This document shows, piece by piece, positions 11,080 to 23,000 of a DNA stretch of 64,000 nt. The notes under the pieces are model-generated. The model made no database searches. It was not told the DNA's origin and saw nothing but the letters and a program-made list of their open reading frames with translations. Source of the stretch: Torymus aiolomorphi (lineage: Eukaryota > Arthropoda > Insecta > Hymenoptera > Torymidae); assembly GCA_036365515.1 (NCBI GenBank), contig CM070877.1, positions 7,201,001-7,265,000 on the forward strand. The letters run 5' to 3'. Within the stretch, counting starts at the first letter, position 1, and each line of letters opens with the position of its first letter. The position numbers and the translations under genes are program-made.

Positions 11080-11450
11080 GTCGAAAAGGCATAAAACTAC
11101 GCTCAAATCCGGAGCTGCGAATTTCTGTGATTTTCGTACTTATTACTTACATAATAAAATGAGTCGATTTCTAGCATTGAAAAAAGGAAGCACAGTCGCT
11201 GTAATTCGTCCCAATGGGCCTTTTTTCTCAAGATATGAGTCACGAATCTCATATATAAGCTTCATTTTGTTGAAAAATAATATCTCTTTTATTAGTCATC
11301 AGTCTGCAAAAGCAAGTACTTACGTTACAAAAATGGGCAGAAAAGATTATAAAAGTAAGCGCAAAAACTTTCAATTTGAGCTTTGGTTTGTAAACAAATT
11401 TTCATTCCTTAGAAAAATATTAGCAATCAAAGATAGAATAAAACTAGGGG
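11080..11450 (+). repeat. Half-copy related to the 30.3-31.3 kb fold-back
   Basis: Phrases such as CTCAAGATATGAGTCACGAATCTCATATA, AAAAGATTATAAAA and TAGCAATCAAAGATAGA parallel the left arm of the fold-back at 30460-30700. A 135-codon frame (11078-11485) runs through it with no recognised domain. It reads as a decayed repeat arm. Confidence 0.4.
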
Positions 11451-11545
11451 GGTTGTGCCCTCCCTGCGTGCCTTCGGCACGCTAACCCCCCGCCCCCACA
11501 CACACACCTGCTTCTCGCTTCGCTCGTCGCCCCCCTTCCTATATA
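11450..11545. repeat. GC/CA-rich flank of minisatellite
   Basis: The block contains GGGGGG/CCCCCC, a hairpin GTGCCTTCGGCAC, a CA run and CGCTTCGCTCGTCG. Inverse relatives of these words (GACGAGCGGAGCAAG, a GT run at 12602-12628) lie on the other side of the minisatellite, at 12560-12630. The two flanks may therefore be ends of one element. Confidence 0.4.
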
Positions 11546-11689
11546 TGTAAAACTTCGTTTTTACATAATAGGCACGACCGCAATACTCAGGAGAACCTTA
11601 TAATTTTACAATTGTGAAATTTGTGACATTTTGTTTTCATAATTTGTATCATAGGTATAAATATAGTTGTAGTAAATCTTAAATAAAAA

Positions 11690-12445
11690 TATAGAGACAG
11701 ATATAGAGACAGAAAAAGAAACGGAGACGTCGAGAGGGAGACGTAGAGAGAGATTAGAGACAGAAACTTAGAGACGTAGAGAGAGATTAAAGATAGAAAC
11801 GTAGAAACAGGGATGTAGTGACAGAGACGTTGAGACAGCCACGTAGACACGGAGGCGTAGAGACAGAGACGTAGAGACAGACACGTAGAGACAGAGACGT
11901 ACAGGCAGAGTTGTAGAGATACACGCAGAGACAGAGACGTAGAGACAGAGATTAGAGATAAAGATGTAGAGACAGAGACTTAAAGACAGAGACGTAGACA
12001 GAGAGAGATTAGAGACAGAAACGTATAATCAGGGACGTAGAGACAGACACATAGACACGGAGGCATAGAGACAGAGACGTAGAGACAGGGATGTAGAGAC
12101 AGAGACGTAGAGACAGGCGCGTAGAGACAGAGACACAGAAACAGAGACGTGAAGACAGAGTCGGAGAGACAGAGATGTAGAGACAGAGTCGGAGAGATAG
12201 AAACGTAGAAACGGAGACGTAGAGACAGAGAAGTAGGGAAAGAGACGTAGAGACAGATGCTTAGAGACATGAATGTAGAGACAGAGACGTAGAGACAGAG
12301 TTGGAGAGACAGGGACATAGGGGCAGAATTGGAGAGACAGAGACGTAGAGATAGAAAAATAGAGACAGAGACGTAGAGACAGAGATTAGAGACAGAGATG
12401 TAAAGGTAGAAACATTAAGACAGTGACGTAGAGAGAGAGAGACTA
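11690..12445. repeat. 14-bp minisatellite (ACGTAGAGACAGAG)
   Basis: Degenerate 14-bp units of the ACGTAGAGACAGAG type fill about 750 bp. Read on the minus strand they give Ser/Leu/Val/Tyr-rich frames (11587-11850 and 11980-12318), which are repeat artefacts and not genes. Confidence 0.92.
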
Positions 12446-12601
12446 CTTATTAAAGTACGTACTTAATTGAAAATTGATATTTCTTTGAAAAAATAGAAAT
12501 CTATACTAAATTTAATATATTACACTCGAGATTAAATTAAATATATTTTCTAAATTTTAATTGGGGGTTGACGAGCGGAGCAAGTAGGGGGTACCCCCCT
12601 A

Positions 12602-12628
12602 GTGTGTGTGTGTGTGTGTGTGTGTGTG
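12602..12628. repeat. (GT)n microsatellite
   Basis: This is a pure GT run after a CCCCCC tract. The 72-codon frame that begins inside it has no motif. Confidence 0.95.
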
Positions 12629-12629
12629 A

Positions 12630-13320
12630 TCACAATTTTTTACCTAACATTTTTCATTTTAATACTTGATTTTGCATTAGCTGTGTTTATTTGGTGCATT
12701 TTCCGAATAGCTTGTTTTAATTTATCAATGTTACATTTATATACTACAATATCAATCTTGCCTATTCGATATCTCCTTTTCAAAATTTATCCAATTCCTC
12801 CTTTTCATTCGGTTCTTTGAGCAACTCTTTTTTATAATTCAACAATGTATATCGATCACGTTTAGACATTTTCAATATAGGATTCCCGTAAAATAATGAT
12901 TTTATTAACAAATATCAAGTCTTAATACAATAATTTTTATTTTGATAACTTATGTTACTAAACGAATGTGTACACGTACAACGATTTAATAAAATATATA
13001 AATATGAGATATTTAAAATATTTTCAACATACAGAACCATACAGAACCCAATTAAGTATTACAATTTTTTATTTTAATGGCTGTAAAATTCGCTTTATAG
13101 TTTTAATGCGCGATTACCATCTTATTTTTAAATAAAAAATTTTTACTGTATTGTTTTCACAAGCACGCGTGCGAAGTTTAATTATTATTAACAAGCCGCT
13201 GCGCATTTGCTTCATGTGCTAAGGAAGATAGTTTAACAGCTAGGCTATATTTAAATGAAGAAAGATTGATATTCGAAAAAACGGTAGTTCGACGCGAAAA
13301 GAATAGAGGATTTTAATTTA
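12630..13320. other. AT-rich stretch without genes
   Basis: No feature supported beyond short A/T runs. Confidence 0.4.
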
Positions 13321-13369
13321 ATAATAGGAAATCCCCGTTGAAACTTAGCAGAGTCAGGGCTTAAGAACA

Positions 13370-13725
13370 GTGAAGCTCTTGGTGATGAGGAGCTTCGCGC
13401 GCGTGCCTTTCCGGAAACGTCAGGAAATCCCTGTTAAAAATCAAACAAATAGCTGGAGCGCACGCGAAATCGAGCTCTTGGAGACGAGCTTCGTTCGCGT
13501 GCATTCATTGAAATGTAAGAAAATATGGGTTAACAATTTTATTAGTTAGGGCTTACGAGGAGTTCAGCTCTGAGGACGAGTTTCGTGCGCGTGCGTTGCT
13601 TTAGGATGATAAAATCAGTGATATAAATAGAACAAACCAGAGCGCACGAACAGTCAAACTCTCGAAGACGAGCTTTGCGTGCGTACACTGATACGTAAAA
13701 ATAAGAAAACCTGCAAAAAATGTGC
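13370..13725. repeat. Tandem repeat of about 95 bp, four diverged copies
   Basis: The phrase CTCTTGGAGACGAGCTTCG[TC].CGCGTGC recurs at about 13375, 13475, 13567 and 13656. Each is followed by a related AT-rich segment (ATGTAAGAAAATATGGGTT-like). The spacing is 90-100 bp. No coding. Confidence 0.75.
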
Positions 13726-13994
13726 AAAGTTAGGGGTTCCCACGTCTTCCGAGTTGGCAGGGCAATTTCAAATATTCAAAAATATTACATTTGCAGTGAC
13801 TCATTATTCGTGATTCAATTGTAAATTCGGAATTAATTTTGCAGCACACACTCTGGTCATTTTGTTTAAAAAAAAAACGGGTGCACTGCTAGCAAGATAT
13901 GAAGATAGCAGGAAACTGTAGTAAAAAAAAGATACCTATACACAAATAAATCGATTAAGAATATGCCGCAAATTATCCATGATTTATCCATAAG

Positions 13995-14550
13995 GATAAT
14001 AAATTTGTGGCACTCATTGCAGACAGGCTACCTATAAAATTATCAATCAAATAATTTTTAAACCCAAATAGGCGGGGAAAACGAGTTTTACGTAGGAAAG
14101 TGGAGGCAAGCAGACAGACTACCTATAAAATTAATAATCAAATAATTTCTAAACCTAAGTAGGTGGAGGAAGTGGCTTTAAGGCAGAAAAGTGAAAACCC
14201 GCAGACAGGGTACCTATAAAATTATCAATCAAATAATTTTTAAACCTAAGTAGGCAGGGGAAGCGAGTTCAAGGCATGAAAATGGGGTCAGGTAGACAGG
14301 CGTCCTATAAAATTATCACTCAAATAATTTGTAAACCTAAGTAGACGGCGGATGCGAGTTCCACACAGAAAAGTGGAGGCACATAAGCTTCCTATAAAAT
14401 TATCAATAAAATGATTTTTCAATCCAAATAGGCGGGGGAAGCGAGTTCCACGCATGAAAGTGGAGGCACATAAAAAGGATAAATATAAAATTATTAATCA
14501 AATAATTTTTAAGCCCTAATAGGCGCGAAACGCGAGGTTCACGTAAATAA
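13995..14550 (+). repeat. Satellite array, subfamily A (about 90-bp monomer)
   Basis: CCTATAAAATTATCAATCAAATAATTT recurs at about 14029, 14121, 14209, 14304, 14389 and 14479. Each copy is followed by a TAGGCGGGG.A.CGAG segment and AAAGTGGAGGCA. The period is 85-95 bp. It passes into subfamily B without a gap. Confidence 0.9.
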
Positions 14551-15998
14551 TGGAGTTACGTAGACTTGTAACACAAAGCAACAGAAGACAATTATTTGAA
14601 TAATTTTTAAATCCAAGTAACCGGGAGATGTGAGGTTCACTCATATAAGGGAGTTACTTAAACGTGCGACAGTAAGTAAGACGATTATTTAAAAATTCTT
14701 CAACCTAAATAGCCGGCGGACTCGAGGTCCACGAGAATAAGGGAGTTCCCTAGACATGCGACAGCCAGCAAGACGATTATTTAAACATTCTTCAACCTAA
14801 ATAACCGGGGGACGCGAGGACCACGTACATAAGGGAGTTATATAGACGTGCGACACAAAGCTACGGTAGACAATTAATTAAATAATTTTTAAAATAATCT
14901 TAAACCAAAGTAGCCGGGGGATATGAGGTCCTCTCATATAAGGAAATTACCTAGACGTGCGACAATAATCAAGAAGATTATTTAAAAATTCTTCAACCTA
15001 AATAGCCGAGGGATGCGAGGTGCGCGCAAATAAAAGAGTTACCCAGACGTGCGAGAGTATAAGCAAGACTATTATTTAAATAATTTTTTAACTAAAGTAG
15101 CCGGGGTATGCGAGGTCCACGTATATAAAGGAGTTACATACACGTGCGATGGTAAGAAAGATGATTATTTAAAAATTTTTTACCCAAAATAGCCTGGGGA
15201 CGCGAGGACCACGCATATGAGGGAGTTATATAGACGTGCGACACAAAGCAACTGTAGACAATTAAATAATTTTTAAACCAAAGTAACCGGGGGATATGAG
15301 GTCCACTCATATAAGGGAGTTACGTAAACGTGCGACAGCCAGCAAGACGATTATTTAAAAATTTTTTAACCCAAATAACCGGGGGACGCGAGGTCGACAC
15401 AGATGAGGGAGTTATATAGACGTGCGACACAAAGCAACGGTAGACAGTTAATTAAATAAGTTTTAAACCAAAGTAGCCGGGGGATATGAGGCCCACTCAT
15501 ATAAGGGAGTTACGTAGACGTGCTACAGTAAGCAAGTCGATTATTTAAAAATTCTTCAACCTAAATAGTCGGAACACGTAAGTTCCGCGCGTATAACAGA
15601 CAAACATAGACGTGCGATGGTAAGAACGATGATTATTTAAAAATTCGTCACCCTAAATAGCCGAGGGATCCGAGGACCACGCATATGATGGAGTTATATA
15701 GACGTGCAACACAAAGCAGCGGTAGAAAATTCATTAAATATTTTTTAAACCAAAGTAGCCGGGGGACCCATTCATATAAGGGAGTTACTTAGACGTGCGA
15801 CAGTAAGGAAGACGATTATTTAAAAATTCTTCAACCAAAATAGTCGGAGCACGCGGGTTCCACGCATATAACAGACAAACAGACGTGCAATGGTAAGAAC
15901 GATGATTATTTAAAAATTCTTCACCCTAAATAGCCGGGGGATGCGAGATCCACGTAAATAAGGGAGTTACGTGTACGTGCAACACACAGCAACGGAAG
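14551..15998 (+). repeat. Satellite array, subfamily B (about 92-bp monomer, two alternating types)
   Basis: Landmarks GACGTGCGAC and TAGCCGGGGGA..CGAGG recur about every 92 bp (for example near 14957, 15049, 15145, 15237, 15329 and 15421). Two monomer types often alternate: one with ACACAAAGCAACGGTAGACA and one with ACAGTAAGCAAGACGATTATT. This gives a simple higher-order structure of about 184 bp. The last unit ends directly at the open frame starting at 16002. Confidence 0.9.
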
Positions 15999-16001
15999 AC
16001 A

Positions 16002-16526
16002 ATGGATGTCAACAATCGTATCGTCTGGCTCCAGGCGTTCGTAGCGGTGATAACAGCTGCTGCAGTATGCCACCCTGATGAATGTGGTCCCTTTCATCGG
16101 GTTCTCCGGTTGATGGTGATTCGTCGGAGACAGGAAAACAGCATGTCGACGACGAGAGCAGATTTAATAAGCCCTTTCTCGTTCCTAACCTCTCTGATGT
16201 GTGGATTGATGGTACTTTCTCTTGTTGCAGGTATCTGTGGCAGCGAGACCAAATGTCGAGCACTGTGCTGCATACTGTCTCTTAAATGTGGTAATGTTGT
16301 TCGGGTCAATTTTTTATTAGTCATATGTGGTTTGCAGGTACTCAACCCTCCTTGTTCGGCTTTTATACTAGTGACTCTGTGTACAGTTAATCTGCTACTT
16401 GTGTCTTTGGCGACTCCCAGGCTGGAGCTGTTCCCAGCAGTGAAACAACTCGTGAAGGTCTGCACCAGTCCTTCTCCTCAAACAGATAATGTGGTTTACC
16501 ATTTTAGACAGACTGGTGTTATTTGA
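16002..16526 (+). CDS. Unrecognised 174-codon open frame next to satellite
   Basis: A long frame for this AT-rich region starts with ATG directly at the end of the satellite array. The predicted product is hydrophobic and cysteine-rich with no domain I recognise. A different frame over 16082-16285 contains VPNLSDVWIDGTF, which loosely recalls the start of MULE-type transposase cores; that likeness is weak. Two stretches ending TTGTTGCAG and GGTTTGCAG look like splice acceptors. It may be a remnant of a transposon whose repeats gave rise to the satellite, or not coding at all. Confidence 0.25.
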   Translation: MDVNNRIVWLQAFVAVITAAAVCHPDECGPFHRVLRLMVIRRRQENSMSTTRADLISPFSFLTSLMCGLMVLSLVAGICGSETKCRALCCILSLKCGNVVRVNFLLVICGLQVLNPPCSAFILVTLCTVNLLLVSLATPRLELFPAVKQLVKVCTSPSPQTDNVVYHFRQTGVI

Positions 16527-16794
16527 GTAGCGCCAACCTGGATCAGCAAGCCTTACTTTGTTACTCTACAGTTCCAGCAGTGATTTAAGTGTCAGTGCTT
16601 TAGAATGTGAGGGGATAGGTAATAAGCGATTGGGGAAAATTTTGAAAGTGCAGTGTGTCTGTTTAGATGTGTTTCGGGTAGGTGTCGTTATTACTAGGTG
16701 TAGGTTAGTCTAATTAATTTATAATAAATTTAGCTAGGATATAAGAACTCGGCTCAGGGGGTTTGTTGTATTTTAATACTTGTTAATATTTATA

Positions 16795-17250
16795 AAAAGA
16801 AACTCTTGTGTAATATATGTACATCATTATGTATTTCATAGACTACTTAGCAAGAGTTATCTATCTAATTATTTTCTACTACTCTGTAAGACTTGAGTCA
16901 GTTAGTGTATACATTACATTCTTTGTATACAACAATTTGCAATGTTACAATATCTATATTAACAGGTTCAGTGCTAAACCGATTAAGGTCATATTTCAAA
17001 CAATTTTATATATTTAGTTGAATTTCATTGGAATTCTAAACATTTTATAAAAATTTAGTTATTTTCTATTATCTAAAACCACAAGGTTTATAAAAATATT
17101 TGTATTGAATAAGTTTAGTTTAGTTTTCATTTTAACATTAAAGATTCTAAATGTCAATAGATTTGTAAAACCTTGCGGTACAAATATGTACCATGTAGCA
17201 CTGAACCTGTTAAATACCACACGTACATTATACAAGAGTTCCTTTTTGTA
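16795..17250. mobile_element. Inverted-repeat element hosting a TTAA MITE
   Basis: GAAACTCTTGTGTAATATATGTAC (16800-16822) is matched in inverse orientation by GTACATTATACAAGAGTTCC near 17223-17242. Between them sits the TTAA-flanked MITE at 16963-17209, which makes this a nested pair. The 66-codon frame at 16817-17017 has no motif. Confidence 0.6.
16963..17209. mobile_element. TTAA-flanked MITE E (247 bp)
   Basis: TTAA flanks at 16959-16962 and 17210-17213. The terminal inverted repeats are CAGGTTCAGTGCTA and TAGCACTGAACCTG, perfect over 14 bp. It is piggyBac-like by target site and has no coding capacity. Confidence 0.85.
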
Positions 17251-17439
17251 AAAATAATAGTACTTAAATATGCACTTATAACATTGTGTTATTTTGATTC
17301 TTTGTTATATTCAAATAAGCATTTTGTTCGATATTAGTTTATTTTTTTAAACTTATTATATCTTTATAATCACATGATCATTTCTTGCTGATATGATTAT
17401 TGTTGATGTGATCATCTTATTTATAGTTATTGAATCTAG

Positions 17440-18020
17440 TATTTCTGTGTCAAATCAAATTCTGTTAAATAATAAGCGAAAATTGACTGTATAGGGTGTA
17501 TTGAGACATTAAAAATCGTTTTTATAGATCTAACTCGTCAGGAATTCAATTTATATGAAAATGTTAAATAGGAAAAAGTTTTGTTTAAATATTATCTACA
17601 ACTTTTGTACGTAACATTTTGGTGTGAAATCAAATCCTCATAAGTTATAGCCGAAAATCGTCCATTTTATGTATATTTAGGCGTTTAAAATCGTTCTTAT
17701 ATGTCTAACTCGTTAGGAATTGATTAATTGATTTTACATAAAAATGTTAAATGGAAAAAAGTTTTGTTTAAATATTATCTACAACTTTTGTATTTAACAT
17801 TTTTTTATAAACTCAAATCCTGCTAAGTTATAAACGAAAATCGATCATTTTAGATACATTTAGGCGTTAAAAATCGTTTTTTTAGATTTAATTCGTCAGG
17901 AATTGATCGTAGAAAAAAATGTTTAACAGGAAAAAGTTTTGTTTTAATATTATCTATAACTTATACATTTAACATTTTTGTGTAAAGTCAAATCCTGTAA
18001 AGTAATAGTAAAAAAAAACG
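17440..18020 (+). repeat. Tandem repeat of about 178 bp, about 3.3 copies
   Basis: GTTTTGTTT[AT]AATATTATCTA recurs at about 17578, 17761 and 17937. CGTC/GTTAGGAATT and AAGTTATA..CGAAAATCG recur in the same register. A more diverged copy may continue to about 18130. Confidence 0.8.
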
Positions 18021-18529
18021 ACAATTTTTTATGTTTTTAGCGGTTTTTTCGCTATTCTATTACCAAATACTCTTCGTAGAAAAAAATGTTCAATATAAAA
18101 AAGACGTGCTTTAATTAGTTTTAGCAGATGCATTTGTTGTTTTTGACTTAAAATTAATTTTGTTCACCGTATGTCCAAAAATCGATTTTTTCAAATTTTT
18201 ATTTGCTCTGCCATTTTTTTATTTGTCGATGAATTCGGGTCGATAGAGAACTGTCAGTTACTTATAATTAGACGAGTATCTGCGCCATAGCTCGTTTGGA
18301 TCTATGAAAAATTCGTTGAGATAATCTGGAAACTTGATTACATATATACGTACAGACATACATAATCTCAGAAAACGTTTAAAATGGACTCATTTTGGGT
18401 GGAAAATAGTTTTTATGTTGTAAATTTTCAGAATTTAGAGTGTTACAATTTTTGCCCTGACGAAACTATAAGGCTCTTCCGAGAAGCGGTCGTGCCTAAA
18501 AAACGGCCGAATGTAACATGAGTGGACCT

Positions 18530-18600
18530 CATATCTCCCGGCTACGTTGGTTTAAAAATTATTTAATTAATTTTCTACCGTTGCTTTGTAAACTATAGCG
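18530..18600 (-). repeat. Single satellite B monomer, inverted
   Basis: Read on the minus strand, this gives AAAGCAACGGTAGAAAATTA, then TTTTTAAACCAACGTAGCCGG and GATATGAGG. That is one subfamily-B monomer in the orientation opposite to the array at 14551-15998, 2.5 kb away. Confidence 0.8.
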
Positions 18601-18667
18601 GAAACGGAAATGTCGACCATACCCATAGCGTTGGCCCCGCACTATTCAGACTATACCATTTGAGCAA

Positions 18668-18710
18668 CTACTCACTTCACATATAGGATGTTTCATGTGA
18701 AGTGAGCAGC
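18668..18710. repeat. Short hairpin
   Basis: CTCACTTCACAT pairs with ATGTGAAGTGAG across a short loop. The following GCAGCTCAAAATTTTAAAA is also found inside both arms of the 8-kb palindrome (about 53795 and 55330), so it is part of a dispersed repeat. Confidence 0.6.
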
Positions 18711-19521
18711 TCAAAATTTTAAAATCGTTCAGATTTTTTTTACTTTTAGTTTTTTATGAAAAAAACATGTTCCTAAAATTTTAGATCTATATTTGCATAA
18801 ATAAAAAAGATATGCAACATTGAAAATTGTTATTTTTTGCAATTTTTTGTTAAAATACAACTTTTATCGTTTTTTTACTCAAAATTTTGAAACATTTTGT
18901 ATAGAACATTGATTGGAAAAAAATTTGCATTTTATTTGTACAATGTGCCAATATTTTTTTAAAGACCTATATTAAAAGTTTCTGATTGGCTGGTTTTTTA
19001 TATACCTTGATCGACTAAAAGTAAGGACTACGCCAAGATCAAATTTCTCCAGCAAATTTTTTTCCAATTCTTTGGATCGAGTACTTTAATTTCCAAAGAA
19101 AAAGATTATTGGCCGAGCTAAGGAAAAAATTCTACAGCACTTTGAAAATTGATAAAAGCCATAAAATTGTTAAATCATGCAATCGTATGGCATTATGTGA
19201 TTGAGTATCATTTGAAGACTTCATGTCACTTATCTTGCTACAAAATTTTGTATTGTAAATGTACATTAAAAAAACGAATTTCATTTATCGAATATTTTAT
19301 ACAATATATTTAGCAATGTGTTCAAACCCTACTTATTTTGAATTTTCTTAATAAATATTATAATTGACTGACATCAGAGTTCCAAACAACTGGAACAAGA
19401 ATTTATTTCAATCTTGAATCAATACTTTCTTAATAATATACCAGTATTTTTCTGTAATATTATATAAGTATTTCTATAATATTATACTACATTAATACTA
19501 TAAAAGTACTTTTTATAATGA

Positions 19522-20089
19522 TCACTAAACCCCTATATTGACAATATTATCTGCACTCTTATAGACCATCAAATATTCATCTCCATTTCTGAAAACGCTG
19601 CTGTCTCCAATGACAATTCTCAGGCTCAATACGCCCCAGCAATTGAGGAGTCTCTTTTAAATAGTAACCCTGTTGTTGATAATATATCTCAGATATGTAG
19701 TCCTATACTTAGCGATACGCCGCCCTTACCCATAGAACCCCTTGATTTTGCTTTCTATTCATCTCACATTCCAGCTGTTCTGAGAGATCCTCCTGACTAT
19801 ACTGAGAAAATTTCCTCTGAAACTCTTGCCACCCAAAATTCACAATCCTCTCATAGCCAGACTACTACTAATAGAGCTATGTCCTCTCCCTCATATTCAT
19901 GAATAAACAAATCTTCTAATTCTGAGGACTTGAACCACACCAGACCCCCCTATCTGAAATTTCCACAACAAAAAACGATTCCCAAACGGAAAAAAACCCA
20001 TCCTAATCCTTCTGGAAAATTCCCCAACTCTCAGGAACATTCATTCCAGGGTGACGGTGGGAGTAAGAAAATAAAACCGCAACCTTAAA
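19522..20089 (+). pseudogene. Non-LTR retrotransposon ORF1 (Gag-like) C-terminal remnant
   Basis: One frame stays open from 19522 to a stop just before 20090, apart from a single in-frame stop near 19901. It encodes a Ser/Pro/Asn-rich, low-complexity tail ending in a basic stretch (KFPQQKTIPKRKKTHPNP). Its stop lies directly before the ATG of the endonuclease/reverse-transcriptase frame, the usual ORF1/ORF2 layout of non-LTR elements. No zinc knuckles remain; the 5' part of the element is missing and is replaced by AT-rich DNA upstream. Confidence 0.6.
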
Positions 20090-20090
20090 T

Positions 20091-23000
20091 ATGGTTGATT
20101 CCATTATCTATCACAACATTAATGGCATTAAACACAAATGGCCATCCATTTCAAACTCGATTCTTAAATCTGACATTGTGTGTCTTTCGGAGTCAAAGTT
20201 GACTGAATCAGACTTCTCACCGTCCATAAATGGTTACCTCTCGACTAGAAGAGATAAAACAAGCTGTTCTAAGGATGGAGGTGGGGGTTTGTTAGTTTTT
20301 ATTAAAAAATCTTACCACTTCAAAGTCATAACTCTCAATTTTATTCCAAAGGACTTGGAACATGTCGCCATTAAAATCACAGCAAACAAAACCTCTTTTT
20401 CCTTAATTTTTGTTTAAAACCCGCCATATAATACTATTAGTTCTTTTAATTACATCCAGTTTCTGAACCAAATTTTCCGCCTTAATAATGTAATTATAAT
20501 GGGGGATTTCAATGTCCAAAACCCTCTTTGGGACAGCCACGTCTCTAACCAGAACGGCATCAATTTTCGCTCGCCCTGGATTCGTGTGGACAATTTTCCA
20601 TTTTGAACAACGGTAATCCTACTCGTCTCCACAGTAAGGCTAGTTGCCCGGACATCTCTTTTACAAATGCTAATTTTGCCAGAGAGTTATCTTGGCCTGT
20701 CCTTGATGATATGCATGGATCATTTCCCGATAGAGATTAATATTCGTCCCAGTCTAGATAAGGATATCTTACATAACAAACCGTACCATTTTTCCAGAGT
20801 CAACTGGGCTAAGTTCTCTGATTTTCTCTCTAAACACCCCAGTCTTTTGAACCCTTTACATTCAGAAGCTGGTATTGATTTAGAGATTTTCATATCTTTA
20901 GTTAACGAGGTCATCGTTGAATCTGGGGGAAAATTCCCTTCCAAATCAGAAACCCCTCTAGAAAGAAACCTCTAAACGCTGCCTGATTGAACGCGGAGTG
21001 CACCAAAGCTGTGGATGACAGAAGATATCTCCTTAGGAATTTCAAAATGAACCCCCCGCCGGAAAATCTTTCGTTAGCTAAATCAGCATTTGCCACGTCA
21101 AGAAAAATACTTTTCAAAATTAAGACCACCAATTTCAGGAATTTTATTTCTTCGCTAAACCCAGATAGATCAATGCTTGATAATTTCCATATTATCAAGA
21201 AGTTCAAAAATTGATATTATAACCCTCAGCCTAAAACGTCTTATTCAAACTCTCCACTGGATGATCCCAAACTGGCAAATGCATTCCGGATAATCTCAGA
21301 TAAATATAATTACTCCAATATAGAGATATCTGATCTGGGCGATGGCTCACACTTCCTGGAAAAGGCAATTTCTCTCCAGGAAGTTATCTTGGCCATTAAG
21401 TCCTCCAAAGGTTCACCAGCCCCTGGTTTGGATGGCATTCCATACTCTCTGTTAAAAAGATTACCTCAACAGGCGGTGATTTGGCTTACTTCTTTTTACA
21501 ACTACATTCTATTGTCCGGTGATTACCCTAGCAACTGGAAAGAGTTCAAAGTGTGTTTTATACCAAAGGGAAAAAACAAAGGCTTTCACCCTGTTGTCCT
21601 CGCATCCACACTCTTGAAAACTTTTGAAAGAGTCGTTAACGATCGTCTGATGTGGTGGTGAGAAAGGAATAATCTCTTACCTAGATTCTTCCATGGTTTC
21701 AGACGTGGTAGGTCTTGTCATGATTGTTTGGCCCCGCTTTATCTTGACTCTATTATAGCCAGAAAGAGAAAGAAAGTTCTCGGGGTTCTTGGTCTGGATA
21801 TTGAGGGAGCTTACGACAACGTCCATCTCGGGGCTCTTTTGAATAGACTGTCGGATCTAGATATTCCTCCTCGTATTAGGAAGTTTGTGATGAATCTAAT
21901 TCTTAATAGAAAAATTGTTGGTTTTTTCCTTATCAAATCCTTATTTGCTTCAGGTCTCACCAATAAAGGTCTTCCTCAAGGTTGTATCCTTTCTCCCCTC
22001 TTATTTAACATTTATATAAGTGACATTCCACCCCATTAGCACCCTAGTACTAGATGCTTAGGCTTTGCGGATCGCCTCCTGCTTTACTGTAGCGATGAGT
22101 TTCCAGAGAAAGTGGTAGACCTTCTTTTAACTGGTTTTTTACTACTCAATGGGTGATTCGCCTCCAAGAACCTGAGGGTATTCATCCCTAAATGCTCCCT
22201 TACATTGTTGGGCTCTAATGCGGAGAGTATAGCCCAAGACTCTCATCGGATTATCCTTAACAACCTAACCATTTCTAATGGTCACTCCTTCCAATATCTG
22301 GGTGTCACATGGGACGCTAAACTCGACTGGAAGGCTCACATTGCCAAAGTTATAAAAACAGTTCGTCTTGGCATAAACATGTTGGCATTTGTGTGTAAGA
22401 GGAGCTGGGGAATCCATCCTCAGATGGCTATAACTTTTTATAAAACTATAGTTAGACCAAAAATGGACTGGGCATTTTATCTCTTCGCAAATGCAAATTA
22501 CCTTTTCCTCAAAAAAATTCAAGTGCTCCAAAATTCTGCCCTCAAGATCTGCCTTGGGAGTATTAGAACTACCCCTATAAATGTTCTACACCATTTAGCG
22601 GGCATCCCTACTCTCAGGATCCGTAGGCGCCACATTGCTGAAAGGATGCTGTGCAGAAATTTCTCTCTCACCTCCAATATGATTATCCCCAAAATCCTGT
22701 ACATGCAGAGATACCTCCCTAAACCGAAGAAAACCCCCAATTCAACCCGTATTAGTAGTTTTGGTCTGCTCTATGACTGTTGGCAAGATGTAGCCCATTT
22801 GATCAAGCGCTAGTCTAGATCTTCCATCTTACCGACTTTTTTTAGTCCCTTTCGAGGGACTATTTTTAGAGGATTTCTACTATCATCCACACTGATGGCT
22901 CTCTCACTAGTAATGGGGATAGAGGGATTGGCTATTTCATCGAGTCTCTTGACTCATTGACATCGCTAAAAGCCTGTGAACACCTCTCTGGTGTGTCATG

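Noticed and set aside
11587..12318. Ser/Leu/Tyr/Val-rich open frames on the minus strand (87 and 112 codons).
   Set aside because: They are readings of the 14-bp minisatellite; composition and periodicity come from the repeat.
13995..15998. CRISPR-like array.
   Set aside because: Units are about 92 bp, diverged along their whole length and without unique spacers; this is satellite DNA in a eukaryotic genome.
16094..16465. A 123-codon minus-strand frame over the 16-kb open frame.
   Set aside because: It is overlapped by four other frames in different phases and has no recognisable motif.
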